Part shown: positions 11,474-24,620 of the stretch, piece by piece
Position numbering within the stretch: position 1 is the stretch's first letter
How the letters are laid out: every line of letters begins with the position of its first letter
NCBI RefSeq assembly: GCF_021134715.1
Contig: NC_060018.1
Coordinates: forward strand, 9,317,501 to 9,381,500
DNA: 64,000 nt
Direction of reading: 5' to 3'
Source of the DNA: Daphnia pulex
Lineage: Eukaryota; Arthropoda; Branchiopoda; Diplostraca; Daphniidae
The notes under the pieces: model-generated
Told to the model about the DNA's origin: nothing
The model's input: only the letters and a program-made list of their open reading frames with translations
The model's database searches: none
Made by a program: the position numbers and the translations under genes

Positions 11474-13800
11474 TTGGATGGTGTGGAGACCTCTTTAAAA
11501 TTGTTGGGCAATGCATTTGCCTCCGTTTCCAAATTGAGGCGTAGTAACGCCATTGGTCACGTGAATCCAGATTTGCTCCCTCTTCTAAAGGATGACCGCA
11601 GTTTTCCACACGTGAGTACGAACGATTGTTCGGAAAAAATTCTTGAATTCGATGTCAAGTACGCTGACGACTTTGATAAAGTAAAAAAAAAATGGACGCA
11701 GTGGCGGACCGTTTTTTAAACCCACTTCTGGTGGTGGATGGAATTCCGGCTCTCGTCCTAGCCAGTTGCATGGCCGTTCTTCTGCTGGTGGCAACGGTAA
11801 CGGAGAAGAGTTTTCATGGATTTCCGGAATCAAGGAACGCAAACGGTTTCGGGCAATCATCTTCTAAGCAAACTCCATCGAACAGGTGGTGAACAGGGTG
11901 GTCAACTTTTACCTATTCAAATTTTATTTGCGGCGGTTTGGCTCTCTTTTCCCATGCTTGGAGCATGTTTTGTTCTAATCCTTGGGTCCTCTTTATTGTT
12001 ACGCATGGTTATGTGAGTGATTTTGCCTCACCTCCTATTCAACATTCCTTGCAGACGGGCTGTGTTTTTTCAGACGAAATGCGGTGGGTTTGATACGCCG
12101 AAGTGGAATCTTTATTGGCCAAAGGTGTTATCCGTAGGGTTTCATCAGTTATCTCTGATCTTGTCAAATATTTTTTCGATCTCTAAAATGTCTGGGGGAT
12201 GGCGGTCCTTATTAATCTGATACAATTGAATTCATTTATACGATATCAACATTACAAAACGGAGGCGGGTTTGGATTCTGTAAAATTTGTATTGCAAAAG
12301 TGATATTGGCTAGTTAAGATTGACTTAAAGGACGCATACTTTTTGGTTCCCCTGTCTCCCTACTGCTAAAAATTTTTTTCGTTTTTTCTGGGATGATTCA
12401 TTGTATGACTATCTTTGTTTGTCTTTTGGGCTTCGCTCAGCCCCTCGTGTGTTTACAAAATTGCTGAAACCCGTTTTTTTTCCTTTTTCCGCGAACGCGG
12501 CATCCACCTCATTTACTTGGACGATATTTTGATTTTTAATCAGTCGTCTTCAAATTTGCTGAAGGATTAAAATTAGTTCTGAAGGTTTTGGAATTTCTGG
12601 ACTTTGTTATTAATTTTGAAAAATCTGCCTTAACCCTTGCCAACAATTGGAGTATCTCGGTCTCATTATCGACTGGATTCTTCTTTCACTTTCTTTGCCT
12701 TTGGGCAAAGATGACGCTATTTCCAAACTCTGTTTGGATTTCCTTGGGTCGGACAAGTCTGGGCGAGTAAGCCTTCGCGATCTCGCCAAGATCATGGGAA
12801 ATTTTTCTTGGGCAATTCCCGCGGTTCCTTTTGCCCAAGGGCACTTTCGTTAGCTTCAGGCTTTCTACATTTCTCATTCCCACGGGGATTTGGACAATTT
12901 GGTGTCACTTACGACGTATGCGAGAGACGACTTACTTTGGTGAGCGTCTCATTTGAGATTTGTTAACGGCAAAATTCTTTTTCCGTCCAATCCTGATTTA
13001 GTTATTTTCTCTGATGCCTCCTTTCTTGGATGGGGAGCTTTTTGTGATGGTATACGGTCTCGGGGTCCTTGGTCTCTGGCCGATTAATTATGGTCTCTGA
13101 CATTAATTAACTCGAGTTGATGGGCGCATTATTTGCGCTTCAAATTTACACCGCCTTGTCGTCGCATATTTCCTTCAACATTTTCTTGGATAATACTACT
13201 ACTTCTACTACTACTACTACTACTTGGATGCTGTTGTCAGATGAATTCCGGAAATTGACAAACATTTGGCATGTTGACACCGACCTTTTTGCTTCCGCTT
13301 GGAATGCTCAACTTCCGCGTTTTTGTGTCTTGGTTGCTGCAACCTCAGGCTTTGGCAGCTAATGCCTTTGCGTTGAATTGGAGTGACTTGAAAGGCTATG
13401 CCTTTCCTCCTTTTGCCTTAATCCCTCGTTGCTTAGATAAGATTAGACGGGATCAGGCAGATGTGGTCTTAGTATGCCCGTTATGGCAGTCACAGGCTTG
13501 GTTTCCGCTTCTTCTGCAGATTTTGGCATATATCCCGCTCGTTTTTCGTTCACATCCCTTTCTAATTCATTCTCATCTCTTAGAACCGCATCCCCTGCTG
13601 CTGACGAGGAAACTCCAGTTGAGCGCCTGGAAGTTATCAGGAAACGATTCCAAAGTCGTGGCTTTTCATCAGGGGTTGTTGAACTCCTCATGGGAAGTGT
13701 TTGACGATCCGTATGGAAACGATGGGTGGATTTGTGTTCTCAACGGGGTTTGGATACTTTATCTTCTTCTTTAGTTATCGCCCTCGACTATTTATTTCAT
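11474..13800 (+). pseudogene. DIRS-like retrotransposon, second degraded copy (gag-like, RT, RNase H, start of recombinase)
   Basis: The 5' part encodes the end of a DIRS ORF1: 'LGNAFASVSKLRRSNAIG', 'VNPDLLPLLKDD', then 'EFDVKYADDFDKVKK'. RT pieces follow: 'FIRYQHYKTEAGLDSVKF', 'WLVKIDLKDAYFLVPLSP', 'HLIYLDDILIFNQ' (YLDD at 12514-12525) and 'SLRDLAKIMGNFSW'. RNase H begins at 'FSDASFLGWGAF' (about 13005) and ends with 'NAFALNWSDLKGYAFPPFAL'. Two overlapping frames at 13540-13800 carry 'PVERLEVIRKRFQSRGFSSG' and 'SVWKRWVDLCSQRGLDTL', which resemble the core-binding start of a tyrosine recombinase. The catalytic part is absent. Many stops and frameshifts are present. It differs enough from the 0.7-kb copy to be a separate subfamily. 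Confidence 0.8.
13194..13225 (+). repeat. (CTA)n microsatellite inside the DIRS RNase H region
   Basis: About ten imperfect CTA units interrupt the RNase H frame of the DIRS-like element, which probably expanded after the copy died. Confidence 0.8.
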
Positions 13801-13930
13801 TAACAATGACAATACTCACAATACACACATTTTTTCTTATTTTATCAACCAACTTCCACCTATCACCCAAACGTTTGCGTAACCACCACCACAACCACAC
13901 CACTGTTGAGATAAGATATTTGACTTTGCG

Positions 13931-14992
13931 TTAAGCTGCCACTTAAGTAAAAAGGGGTCTACACCGAGAAAAAGAACGTAGAAATTGACATCTGAAATGG
14001 CGCTAGCGTTGTGTAGATGATGTATAAAAGAGATTCACAAAACATGGACCCACACACTATCCGATTTCAAGATTGGTCATAGTTTTCGGGTAAAACGTGT
14101 TTCACATTCCCCAAGACCGCTAGAGTGGGATAACTCTTACGTTACTATTTGAATTTAATGCAAGTTTCGCACTGCAGTCAACACGAGTTGCACCAAGTTC
14201 AAGAATTGAGGCTTTTCCACTTACTCCATCCAAGGAACTAGCACCTCACTTTTAGAGCCTTTGCTGGGTATCGGATAATAAGGAAAGTCAAGCTTATTTG
14301 AAAACGTCCAACGCTACACCAGTTATTAGTTGATTAGAAAAACATATTTTGACCACCTGATAATACGAACATAGTTCATTTACAATTTTTAACTGTTATA
14401 CCACACTGATTTCCTAATTTTCTATGAAGTTTTCCCTCGTCTTCACATTAATGTACGGTGGGTCACAAATGTCGTCATAATATTAAGGCAATATAGCTTT
14501 CTAGATTTCTAAGATCTTTCTTTGAATAAGTAGGCGTGTTTCAATTCATATAACACAATTTTTTTTTTTCAAAATACATAGTAAAATTTCGTGTCCTGTA
14601 GTTCTGGATGTGCTTGTTTGAAAGCTGATATTTCTAGTTTTTTTTATAACTTCTCATTAACGCCGTTTCTTACGTTCACCATCCTCCTCCGCTGTTTTGG
14701 TGAGCAGAATGCCGACTAAAACCAATATTTTTGCAGCGAAGAATTTCCCAATCTGAGCAACCTATGGATAGAGTCCGTATTAAATAGTTAAATGAGCAAT
14801 AAATTTCCTTATTATGATAGAAGGCGATACCTGTCACTACATGGAACATCTCAGCTGTTTAACCAAAAACTTGCCACTTTGCTTCTTTTAGACGTATATT
14901 TCATTCTTGTTTTTTTTGTCACAATCGACTTCATTATGGGAACAGTTTTGGAACACAGTATATCTAGGATCCAACATGTTTGAATACATGTT
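13931..14992. other. Non-coding stretch
   Basis: No gene or clear repeat was recognised between the truncated DIRS element and the Copia remnant. Confidence 0.4.
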
Positions 14993-16115
14993 TCAAACAT
15001 AAAACACTTGGCCATTATTACTTGTTGCTCTTTGACTGCAGGTTGATTTTGAAACAGTTCTTACCATCTTTTTGTTGACGTCGTCCAGCGAGAATTTGGT
15101 TATTTTCAGGTCCAGTATCCTGCTTTTACCGCCGTTTTGCTCAATGACCGCAAAACGAATGTTAAAATTCTTCTGGTTTCTAAAGACAATTTTAACATCT
15201 TCAGCAATACTTAGTACGTCTTTTAACAGCTTTTGCGATTCCGGTATTTTTGATTCCATTGACTGTATCTAAGAAATCAATTGTTCCACGGCCGCGTACA
15301 TATAGACGAGATAAACAAATACTTTTCACGGCCCATGTGTCATGTAGCATTGGAGTAAAGAATGAGCGTTTGTCAGTCATGTTTCCAGTTGCACCAGAAT
15401 CTGCAAACCAGTCATGTGTGCATTTCGATAGAAAGCATGTTGGGGATATGTAGGCGGAGTCTTCGACAGCATCATCTCTTTTGACAGAGGCGTTTCCTTT
15501 TTGAAAAGTGACTGCTGTTTCAGTTTTGGTGTCGGAAACTTTGTCATTATTCTCGTCTCTGATCCTTTGGCGACATACTTCAAGTTTTGAAACGGGTGGA
15601 CACCGTTGGGGGCAGTTTCATCTGTGATATGTGCAGACCTTTTAGTGATGTTTTCTTCTACCAGAATGATCGCCTTTCCATGATCTGCGTCCGTCCGTTT
15701 TTGCCACGTCCAAGACCACGTGGTGCTTGAGAGTCAGTCTATCTATCTGGTGGCCAATTTCGTGTGAAAAATGCAGCGTCTTGGTGGTCCATCTTTCCTC
15801 TTTTCCATTGCTTCGCCAAACTGTCCTCCTTCAGTAGGCGAGATGTCAAGGAATTAATAGTTTGGTCTGATATAGGAACACTGTCCCATGCCAACATGAA
15901 GCCTCGATAGCGAGATGGAATAGTACAGATGATCTTTGTCTTAATCTGGCTCTCCGCAACAGGTGCGTTCATGTCTCGAAGTCGATTGCGCAATAGCTTC
16001 AATCTCGGTAACATCATACATCATATCGTTTTCGTGAAGAAAGTGGTACTCGAAGAATCTCTGTTCAAGTACACGTTCGTTGTCTGCTGCATTATTGAGA
16101 CGAAATCATGGACTA
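14993..16115 (-). pseudogene. Copia-type retrotransposon, gag/protease remnant
   Basis: Read from about 16115 downward, 'NERVLEQRFFEYHFLHEND' is followed after a shift by gag block 'MMLPRLKLLRNRLRDMNAPV', 'ESQIKTKIICTIPSRYRGF', a Trp, and 'SLTSRLLKEDSLAKQW'. This is the Copia gag (UBN2-like) pattern. Near 15430 the frame gives HDWFADSGATGNMTDKRSFF, the aspartic protease active site (Asp-Ser-Gly-Ala), then VRGRGTIDFLDTVNG. A further shifted frame (14993-15259) holds 'LLKDVLSIAEDVKIVFRNQ', matching the segment before integrase. Integrase, RT and LTRs were not found here, and at least three frame breaks are present. Confidence 0.75.
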
Positions 16116-16400
16116 CTCTATACTAAAGGACTGGACAATTGTCCTATCTTGCCGTGTTAAAGCCTGTCGGCTAGGCTTTTTTCGGCTTTTTTACAGCAAA
16201 ATAAGGAAAAAATTTATAGAAATAGAGTTTTTAAAGGCGAGTTCAGCTATGTTGAAATTTTTTATATAAACTTGGAGGAAAAAAATAGATATTAAGGTTT
16301 GATTTTTCGGAGAAGGGGAAGTTCGGCGACTTGACTCATTCGCCATCTATCAGCGAAACATCCTAAGTTTATAGGCATACTTAGTCTGTTGTTTACAAAT
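16098..16400 (+). repeat. Dispersed repeat, copy 1 (related copy at 26874-27130)
   Basis: It begins 'atggactactct', 'actaaaggac', 'gccgtgttaaagc', 'gtcgg'. The same ordered words occur at 26878-26942. Both copies run through AT-rich DNA to a 'gccatct.....ac.tcctaag' end (16341-16370 here, 27093-27121 in the other). Total length is about 270-300 bases with no coding capacity. It is likely a non-autonomous transposable element. Confidence 0.5.
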
Positions 16401-17391
16401 TGAAGGCTGAAAGTGAAGTCTGTGGCAACTAGTTTTGTGTTGTGTACTGGCAAACAGAAAGTGACTGCGTTATTTTTGTATTCGCAATTTAGGTTTGTAG
16501 TGATTTGTTGTTGTGATGTGTTAAGTTAGTCACCATGTTAGTGATGAAATTTTTGGTGGATGTTTGTTGTCATTTGCTGCGGTAGGTTTCGAATCGTGTA
16601 ACTTTAAGCACTTTAAGCTGACAAATTACGGAAGTTTCTTCATGTGCTTCAATTGTATACGTCAAACTGTTCTTCTCTTTTACATGACGGTAATTCTAAT
16701 CACTCCTCCTTTTTGTTAAACGAAACCCAATAGGTGACTGCAGGTGCAGTGTTTGACATGACCATTCAAAGGAATCCGATAATGCTAATGCCATGTTTCT
16801 CTTCAACATGTCAACAAATCAACATTGTTAACTTCAAAATGGGTTACAGATTAATTAGTAAGGTAACAAAAATTCTATATTCATGTTAGCGTATTGTATT
16901 TCCTATTGCTAATCTTATTTTGTGAAACAGTGGGAGCCTTCGTTTGACAATCAGTTGCTGTGGCTAAGTAAAAATTAAGTATAGGACTTAAAAACATCTA
17001 CAATACCAGAATTGCAAGTCGTTCATTGTGTGTAGATGAAGGGGCAGTTGTTTTCCACGCTTACAGCAAAACGTTGCACAGCCAGTAATATGTGGCACAA
17101 GAAAACTGAACAATTATCATAATCTTATTTGTGATCGGAAACACTCTGATTTCATTTCGATCCCCGATTGTCAACTTCCATCTATACCATAGGTTTTTAC
17201 ATCGGTTTCCTCTACTTATCTCTTCCTTTTCTTCATTTTTACTGGTATTCATACCATATTGTCTTTTTGTAACAGTTAATCTTCTCTTTGCCTCCTTGAA
17301 ATCGTCTGTGTAAAAAAAAATGTTATGTTAAAAAAATTATTAAAAAAATAAATGAGTTAACAATTTACGAAACTAGCCACGGATTACATAC

Positions 17392-17806
17392 TCATATCTG
17401 AGCCATGCCTTTCCAGGAGCAGTGTATTTTTTGCTCTGTTTTCTCCATCTGTTTTTGGTTACACACAAGTTGAGACCACTTCTTGTTGGTGTAATTGGAT
17501 AACATCTGGAATTTGGAATATCTCCGAATGAAGTTGGTCTCGTGCTGCATTGCCCAACCAGGATAGTAGTCATGCACGTTGCCCCTGATGGGTCTGCACT
17601 AGGACGTTACTAAGTTGAGTCTTTACGTGCCATAATGTTTCATTCCGTGCCAGAAAACTGTCAGGGAAACTATTTTTGTTGGCTCCAGCTCTTCCACGCA
17701 CGTGATTTTTTTAACACTTTGCATGTCGTTGGTCATCTTTTCCGATGCCTCATTTTTGAACTGTCTATACTCCACGGTGATAATTACTGCGTCATTTGTA
17801 GTTTAA
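17392..17806 (-). other. Two adjacent open frames, unknown, possibly gene fragments
   Basis: The minus frame 17623-17799 is open over 59 codons (YRQFKNEASEKMTNDMQSV, then EELEPTKIVSLTVFWHGMKH). The frame 17392-17577 gives MHDYYPGWAMQHETNFIRRY. Both have protein-like composition with few rare residues, but I recognise no family and can see no splice partners. They could be pieces of an eroded transposon. Confidence 0.2.
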
Positions 17807-19689
17807 CACGTAGTTGAATGTGTTTTTTCAAAAGATTTATTCTCAATTTTTGTCTTAATGGCTGTGTCGCTTCCTTCTCACCATTTTAGATTGCTCTGCA
17901 CTGAGACTACCCTCCAAACACTGCAAAATTTGCCGCACAAACACGCACCTGTTGTTGTCACAAAGGTGTCATGACATATGACCTGCTATTCATGTTTCAT
18001 GTTGTTGTTCATGTGTCTAGTGTTTAGTATGTTTGTTCAGTGGTACCCCGCATCATAATATAGTATATGGCCCTCGTCTGTGTTTTTATTTATATACACA
18101 GCCCTGGTATATACTAGAAATCCTACTTGTCCAACAAAGAGTAACTATTTGGAATTAAGAACTAAAGTCTGAGAGTGTAAGCCAAGTATTTGCTATTACA
18201 AAGAAGACAATCAAAACACAGAAATGTTATGAAGGAAGAAACATTTTTCTTCTGATATTTCCAGAACGCACTTGCAATCAGTAAGCTATTGAATTTTTTT
18301 TAATGCCCTTTTGTTTCACTCGTATATTAATGTCTACTTCATTGGAAAAACGTAGATGCGGTGAAACATCCGCCAGCAGCGAATGACTGACGGCCTGGAA
18401 TCTTCCTGTTGGTCAGACAACCAAGACGTTGGCTAACTACATGAAAATTTTTCTCGCGGATGAGCAATGCCATAGAATGTCAGTCCTGCGGGTGCCACAA
18501 TTCTACTCTGCGCGGTATCACTTCATGAATTGGGGGGAAAGTTAACTGACTGATTTACATTTAAAAAATGTGGCGGATTTTAGTAATAACAGTTGGTTCA
18601 AATAGAGTTCAAACATGCCAGTCTCACGACTTCGTCTTGCAAGCTCACATTACACATTGTTGCTAAACATGAAAGTGGTATTAGTAAGTGTGACTGCATT
18701 CTCACCTTTTGGGTTTTATAGCACACATTTCTCCAGGACAGGGCATTATATTTGCCAACCTAGGAGATGTGACGGCTTTATTCGTTGTTTTGAAGATGGA
18801 CGTGTCACTGAAAATGAACACTGGAACAAGTACACCAATTTCAGGTACCTTTATTTATTTTTCAAGCAATAGAACATCGCCTCCTATCTGACACTCGTTA
18901 CCACCGCTTCCCAGTGTCTTGATAATTTATGCAATGTATCTGTACTGTGTGGCTAAGTCACATTACAGCAACCTTTCAATGACACAGCGGAAATAGCACA
19001 TAATTTCATGTTCCTTACTCGTGTACTCTGCACAGTCGTTGCCAACCGCCTTATGCCAACCGCCTTACCAACCAAATGTATGTCTCTTTCTCTGTCAAAG
19101 CAGTTGGAAACAACCTATCTTTTTTGTGGTTTGTTCACAGGTTGTACGCTCATCACATTCTCTGCAACAAAACTATAGTTACTTGTTACCGTTAGTGGGT
19201 TTTCCACGAAAAAATTTCAACTCATAACATGTTGGAAGACTCAGTTTCTTTATTGCCATCTCAGTTGTCCACTTCTTCATCATCAAGAAAACGTCCAACG
19301 GCAACTGAAATTTCTTTCGGCGTCGTTGGGAGTTTTTTTCGTCATCAACAGAAAAGGTAGCAGTTTTTCAGACTCTTTTGCATTAGATTTCTTCCCATTC
19401 AACATGTACATCTGTAACACATATTTGATTTCTTATTGTTGCAACAGAAATGTTGTTACTTTAAAAAATGTGTTTCATTTGACCTGCTGTACCTCGTCCG
19501 TTGGTAGCGGCTTAACACCTAACAGCTTCCTCTGTAATTTGATGTTACTCACGTTCAATTCCAATCCAAGTTGACAAACTTTTCTTAGCTTAAGAATTGT
19601 GTGACGCCACATTTCAGTTTCCTTGTGGTAAAACCTTGAATGATATTTTGTGTATTAGAAACATGTACTTTTAATCTTTGTTTCGCTGC
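17807..19689. other. Stretch without a recognisable gene
   Basis: Only short frames were seen. The plus frame at 18615-18872 (85 codons) has no domain I recognise. It lies 5' of the BTB remnant and could hold its lost upstream exons, but nothing supports that directly. Confidence 0.35.
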
Positions 19690-19912
19690 AGTCTGAAGGA
19701 ATCAGCCACTGGTGGAGTAGTATCATAGTTGATTTGCCTTTGAATTGCTCACGGACATGGTGAAGTTTATTTATACCGGTGTTTTGCTGGAAAATTACTG
19801 TTTAGCATGTGGCTTCGATGACATTTCCCAACTGTGTGAGTTAGCTCACCGTTACGGCATCTTGCCTTTGCAAAACTGTTGCGAAGAACTCTTGACTGTT
19901 CAGTTGAACTAG
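19690..19912 (+). pseudogene. BTB/POZ domain remnant
   Basis: After an acceptor-like TTTCGCTGCAG, the DNA gives LKESATGGVV, then after a frame break and stop, FAFELLTDMVKFIYTGVLL followed by ISQLCELAHRYGILPLQNCC and EELLTVQLN, ending in a stop at 19910. This is the second half of a BTB fold ('M.ES.T....I.D..F..FE.LL.FIYTG ... L..LA..Y.I..L...CEE.L'). In known families this fold mediates dimerisation and Cullin-3 binding. The N-terminal half and any MATH, Kelch or zinc-finger partner are not visible, and the frame is broken, so I call it a pseudogene fragment. Confidence 0.6.
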
Positions 19913-22900
19913 TGTATTGCGTTATTGCTCTACGTTTGGGTAAAAATATTTCATCTGAACTCTTTCTTCTCTTCCTCTGGTACACTATGTTACTTGTTGA
20001 CACACTTTTTATGTTTGGTCAGAAAAATGTCATCTGTACTCTTTACCTTTTGGCACACTATGCTACTTGTCGACACACTTTTCTGAGATATACCGTTTGC
20101 CCTAAACGGTGGTGTACGTTAGCGAATGTACTGAAATGTTCCTCCAGGTATCCTCCGACTAAGTTAATCGCTTGAAGAGACAGTTATCGCGTTGTTTTGG
20201 AGCACTGTCAGTCACCATGTTTTTTTTAGTCGAGTTGCTCCTTGCTGTTTACTTATTGCTGTGTTTCTTTAGTTTTTGCGTGTGCTTTTTTGCTAAATTT
20301 TCCCTACTGCTAAGTGGATTATTTCGAACTGCAGCGTTCGTTCGAATGCGACTGAATCGAGTTGCGTTGGTCACAATAGAAATTAACCCGTTCGGGTTCT
20401 GTATAACACCTGCTTTGACGATTATGTCCTATTAGATACTGATGAGGTCCTATAATGAAGGGTTGTTATCATCTCCACCGCTTTTTTTGCTTCTATTGAG
20501 GATTGGCTTTATTGATGAAGGTGAGGATTGATTTAAGGTGTTAATGTCGGGTAGCGGGTTGTGGTCGTTTGGTTACGTTGGGTTGATTAGGTTTACTTGG
20601 TTTAACATTAAAATGAAATAAATGTCAAATTAAATATTAACACTTATTTTTTCTAAGATATGATAAAGAAGAAAAGTTAGAATATCTATGATAGTGTATT
20701 GGCTACCCAAACAGTGATAAATGTAACTTATGGGGACAACCTGCAAATGAAACTGTGATTTTATCATTCTTGAATACTTGGAAAGGCAATTGTTTGGTAA
20801 CATATTGACTATAATCATTTAAAAAACTAAAAAATAACTATTTTTTAGATCAATTCCAATGCCTCCACATGTTATTAATTTATTGGATCGTCGGGAGTTT
20901 TAGAAAGAATCGAATCGGATATACCATTAAGTTTGAAAATCCATGCATGCTCGGATACGGCACACCTGGATTTGTTCCAGTAACTCCATTGGATTTTGAA
21001 TTTGCCAAGTCGGACCAACTGTTACGTCAAAGGAATAATCGTCGAACTACAACATCTACGTTCGTAATGATCCTTTGCAGCAACAGTTAGTAACTAACCC
21101 ATACGAATCAATTAGGTGACTCGGGCTAGCGCGGGACACTGTTCGTCTTTCATGTCATGTTCTTTATTTATTATTGGCTTCAAGGACTGTTGTATCGTCT
21201 ATATGTTCACCAGCCTTTCGAAGCTAGTTGTCGGGCTGGTTATGCGGATCAATAAAGTTTCCTTTCAAACAAAATTTTTGGCATGACATTGACTAGCTAC
21301 ATGTCATCTCCAATTACTTTAACGTTAAAGTATATAGATATTTTAACAAATCACCAACTGTTGGGGTCCGTTCAGCGTTCACATACTACGAAGGTGGGTT
21401 TTTACTGAATTTTGACTCCCTCCCCCTTGTAATAGATTGAAGTATGTTGACCTCCTCCCCTAAAACTACGTATTAAATTACATCCCCTCCTCTATGAGGC
21501 ACTTTCAAAATTAATTTTTGAAATAACTCTTAGACTGTACATCAGAGATGGAAAACACAAACAAGAGTATTGCCAAATTGAATGAATGGAAACGAACTTC
21601 AATTTTTTATAATGTGTTTTTTTTTATTAGATTTAATTTTTTATATACTACGCATCAAACCACCGAACTCCCTACACTTGTAGTACTTTGAAGTGATAAG
21701 GCTGACTTAGCTAGAATTGTTCGTCCCAACACAGTTGAAATGGCTGAAACTGATAATAAAATTTATGGCCTTTCTTTTTGGATTCGTTCTAGTGGAAATG
21801 CCTTGTAGTCTGATGTGAAACTTATGGAAAACGATTCAAATTGGGAAAAATATTTTTTGTGGTTTCATTGAGTAGAGTAGAGATAACGTTTTGTTTCTAA
21901 ATTCTTAGCTATTTCAAGTTTATGTAAAGTAATATAAAACAATAAAATGAGTAAAAATTAAACTTTAGTTGACTTAAATGAAAATCTCATTGAAAACTTT
22001 GAAGGAAAGAGCATTTGTCCCCAGACAGCATTGGTTGTTACTGACGAGTATGGATTTTTATTCGCAATGAAGCGTATCGCAATGTATTGCCGGGTAGTGA
22101 ATTATCAGAGGATGATGAGTCTGTGAGTGATGACGAGGAGTTTGCGTTGGTGCCTGCTGAGACCCAGGAAGTGGTCGACTGCCTAAAATTTTAACACAAG
22201 AGAGATAATAGGAAAGTATCTCTAATTCTGAACACCTCTGGGCTATGAAAAATTTGCGTGTGTATGAGACAGGTTAAGGATAGGCCAACTGCATAAAATA
22301 AGTACACTACCCACCCTAAGCTTTTAACACGGCGGCTTAGAGGCCAGTTTTCCTCTTTTTTTCGCGATAACTCACGTTTGAGTTATCGCAAAGAAAAACA
22401 TAAAAAAGCCACTTGCAGAGGGAATAACATGCTTTCACCTTGATTTTTTTGAAATTTTTGTGAATAGCACTTTACCCGAAAATCCATAGATTTTAAGTTT
22501 GGAAATATTGGTGCTTCCGCCATATGTTTCCATACGAATGGGTGTGGCACTGAAAAAATTGCCAAAAATTCAAATTTGTAAATGTTTACTTGAAACTTGC
22601 ACAAAAGGAAAATAACTATGTCTACAATTGAGCAAAGTTTCCAATTTTTTTAATGAAACGCCGATTTTTGGCGATTTTTGTATTACATTTTTGTATTTCT
22701 TCTCGCGTCGCATGGAGCGTATCCTGCCCCGAGGTAAGAATAGAAGAGGGAAAACTGACGGACCCCTTTGTTCTTCCCTGTTCTCTTTCCTCCATTCTTC
22801 CCCCGGGCAAGGATTTCGCCCTTGCACCACCAAAATTAATCGGCCTTGTTTCTTTAAAAAATAATAAAAAAGCAATAGCAATCTACTCTCTGTAAATGGA

Positions 22901-23508
22901 CATATAGTTGAATACCACAGAAATTCTTTATGTATACAAATACAAAATTTTCAATTGAGAAATTCTATCGCGAAGATATGGTAATGCCTTTTACCGTCTT
23001 TTAACCACAACATTTTTATGTTGCGAGTAAATGAGTCTTGAATAGAAGGATCTACATTGAATGATAAAAAAAACGAAGAGGATCCACTTTGTCTGTTGCT
23101 TAAGAAATGGGTGTTATAAATTATATGATGGAGACTGCCTTGCAAGATGTTTATGAAAATGTGGAATTTCAAGACGTTAAAAAATGTATTTTAAGGAATG
23201 ATGCCATCTACAGATTCCATCCCATGTGTGATCTTATACACCAAGGGTAAATTCAACTGGCCAGGAAACTGACTAAATGCTATAATCTAATTTTTCTGAC
23301 TGTGTGGCTCATAAGCTTTGACTAGTTAAAAAATATGGCTTTTAAGCACTCGTGTTGGTAATTAAAACAAATAATGGTGAACTTCAATTATCAACAATAG
23401 CATTCAGTTGTTTTGTCAAAGGAGAAGTGATGTTAATGATTTTATGTTAGCAAACCCGTCAACTACATTGTAAAAAGTATTCTGAGCACTTTCAACGTTT
23501 TCAATGCA
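19913..23508. other. Stretch without a recognisable gene
   Basis: Short frames only. One at 20869-21090 and an acidic one near 22090-22190 (LPGSELSEDDESVSDDEEF) have no family match. A segment at 21115-21285 with 'aataaag' near its end could be an LTR relic, but I find no second LTR. The stretch 21410-21500 is pyrimidine-rich. Confidence 0.35.
22364..22389. repeat. Perfect short hairpin
   Basis: The 11-base arms GCGATAACTCA and TGAGTTATCGC are separated by four bases. It is isolated from any gene. Confidence 0.6.
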
Positions 23509-24620
23509 GTGGACTTCCGCCTTCCATCCGAAAAGGCAACCCGTTGGAACAGAACATTCTTCATGTTGGCAAAGTTTATTCAAGCGATTGATAAAGATTT
23601 AACTTTTTGCACTCGTCTCAATACTTCGAAAAAGCATGGCGCTCTTACAGCCTTTCGACTCGTCTTGTTACGGAATTTCGTAGCCATCTTTAAGCTTTTT
23701 GTGATCCCTTCAAACCTTTTGCATGCTGACTTTTGAACCATTAGGAATGCGATTCATGCTTACATTATTGGTTTAATAAACAATCTCACTTCGGCCACCA
23801 AAAATCGAAATGGAGCAGAAGTGGTGAATCCGGCAAGTCAACTGACGCTGAATCGTGAAGAAACCTAATGATTTTGTGAAGCTCTGCGGAAATCATTAGA
23901 ACGCCAATTCCTCTATACTAAATGACGTAATTTATGTTCTTGGTAATATTTTTTTTACAAATACCTTTTGTTTCAATTTTATTTTTCATTTATCTCGTTT
24001 TTGCATTGCAGAAATGATCTTGGATCCAAGATTTAAAAAGGGTTGCATCAACTTTTATGGATATAATCGGAGACTTCAGACATTGACAGTAAAAGTATGA
24101 ATTCAAATGCGATACAGAGCTATCCGCGATGGAAAAGTGAATCATTTAATATCTTTGTGACGATATTTGATTGATAACCAGGTGAATCTTTGCATGATCA
24201 AGGTATGCGCAACTCAATGCAACCAAAACCAGATCCCTCAGAAACGACGTAGATGTCATAATCGTGCCAGTCGACCATCAGTTATCAGCATGAAAAAACG
24301 AGGAAGCCAATCTTTGTATTTATCGGTTTTCGAAACAAATTAGTAGGACCTACAAAAATTCTTGATGAGCTTGAGGTCCACTTGAATGAGCCACGCGTTT
24401 CCATGGAAGTTCCTGCTGATCATATTGACCATGATAGTGAATTCGTTCCAAAAATGCTTTGGAAATTGGAAAGTAAACAATAACCGATTTTCTATCCTCA
24501 GCGAAATTGCCACAGATGCAATATACGCCAGCACAGCCTATTCCGGTTCAATTGGTTGGGCCTTTAGCACCACTTCTGACATTAACAAAGAGAAATATAG
24601 AATTAAGCCTGTTTTTTTCA
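23509..24620 (+). pseudogene. hAT-type transposase remnant
   Basis: The first block (23509-23736) reads ATRWNRTFFMLAKFIQAI, the well-known 'TRWNST..ML' motif of hAT transposases. A second block near 24012 reads MILDPRFKKGCINFYGYN, matching the 'LDPR+K' motif. The third block, in two frames between 24335 and 24600, gives DELEVHLNEPRV and then NWKVNNNRFSILSEIATDAI plus FSTTSDINKEKYRIKP, the C-terminal hATC dimerisation region. Only the order is intact; at least three frame changes and stops separate the blocks. An inverted pair 'gggtgtca ... tgacaccc' at 24892-24933 may mark an element end. Confidence 0.75.

Noticed and set aside
21115..21290. Possible solo LTR (starts with TG, contains AATAAA)
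   Set aside because: No second copy, target duplication or primer-binding site could be seen.
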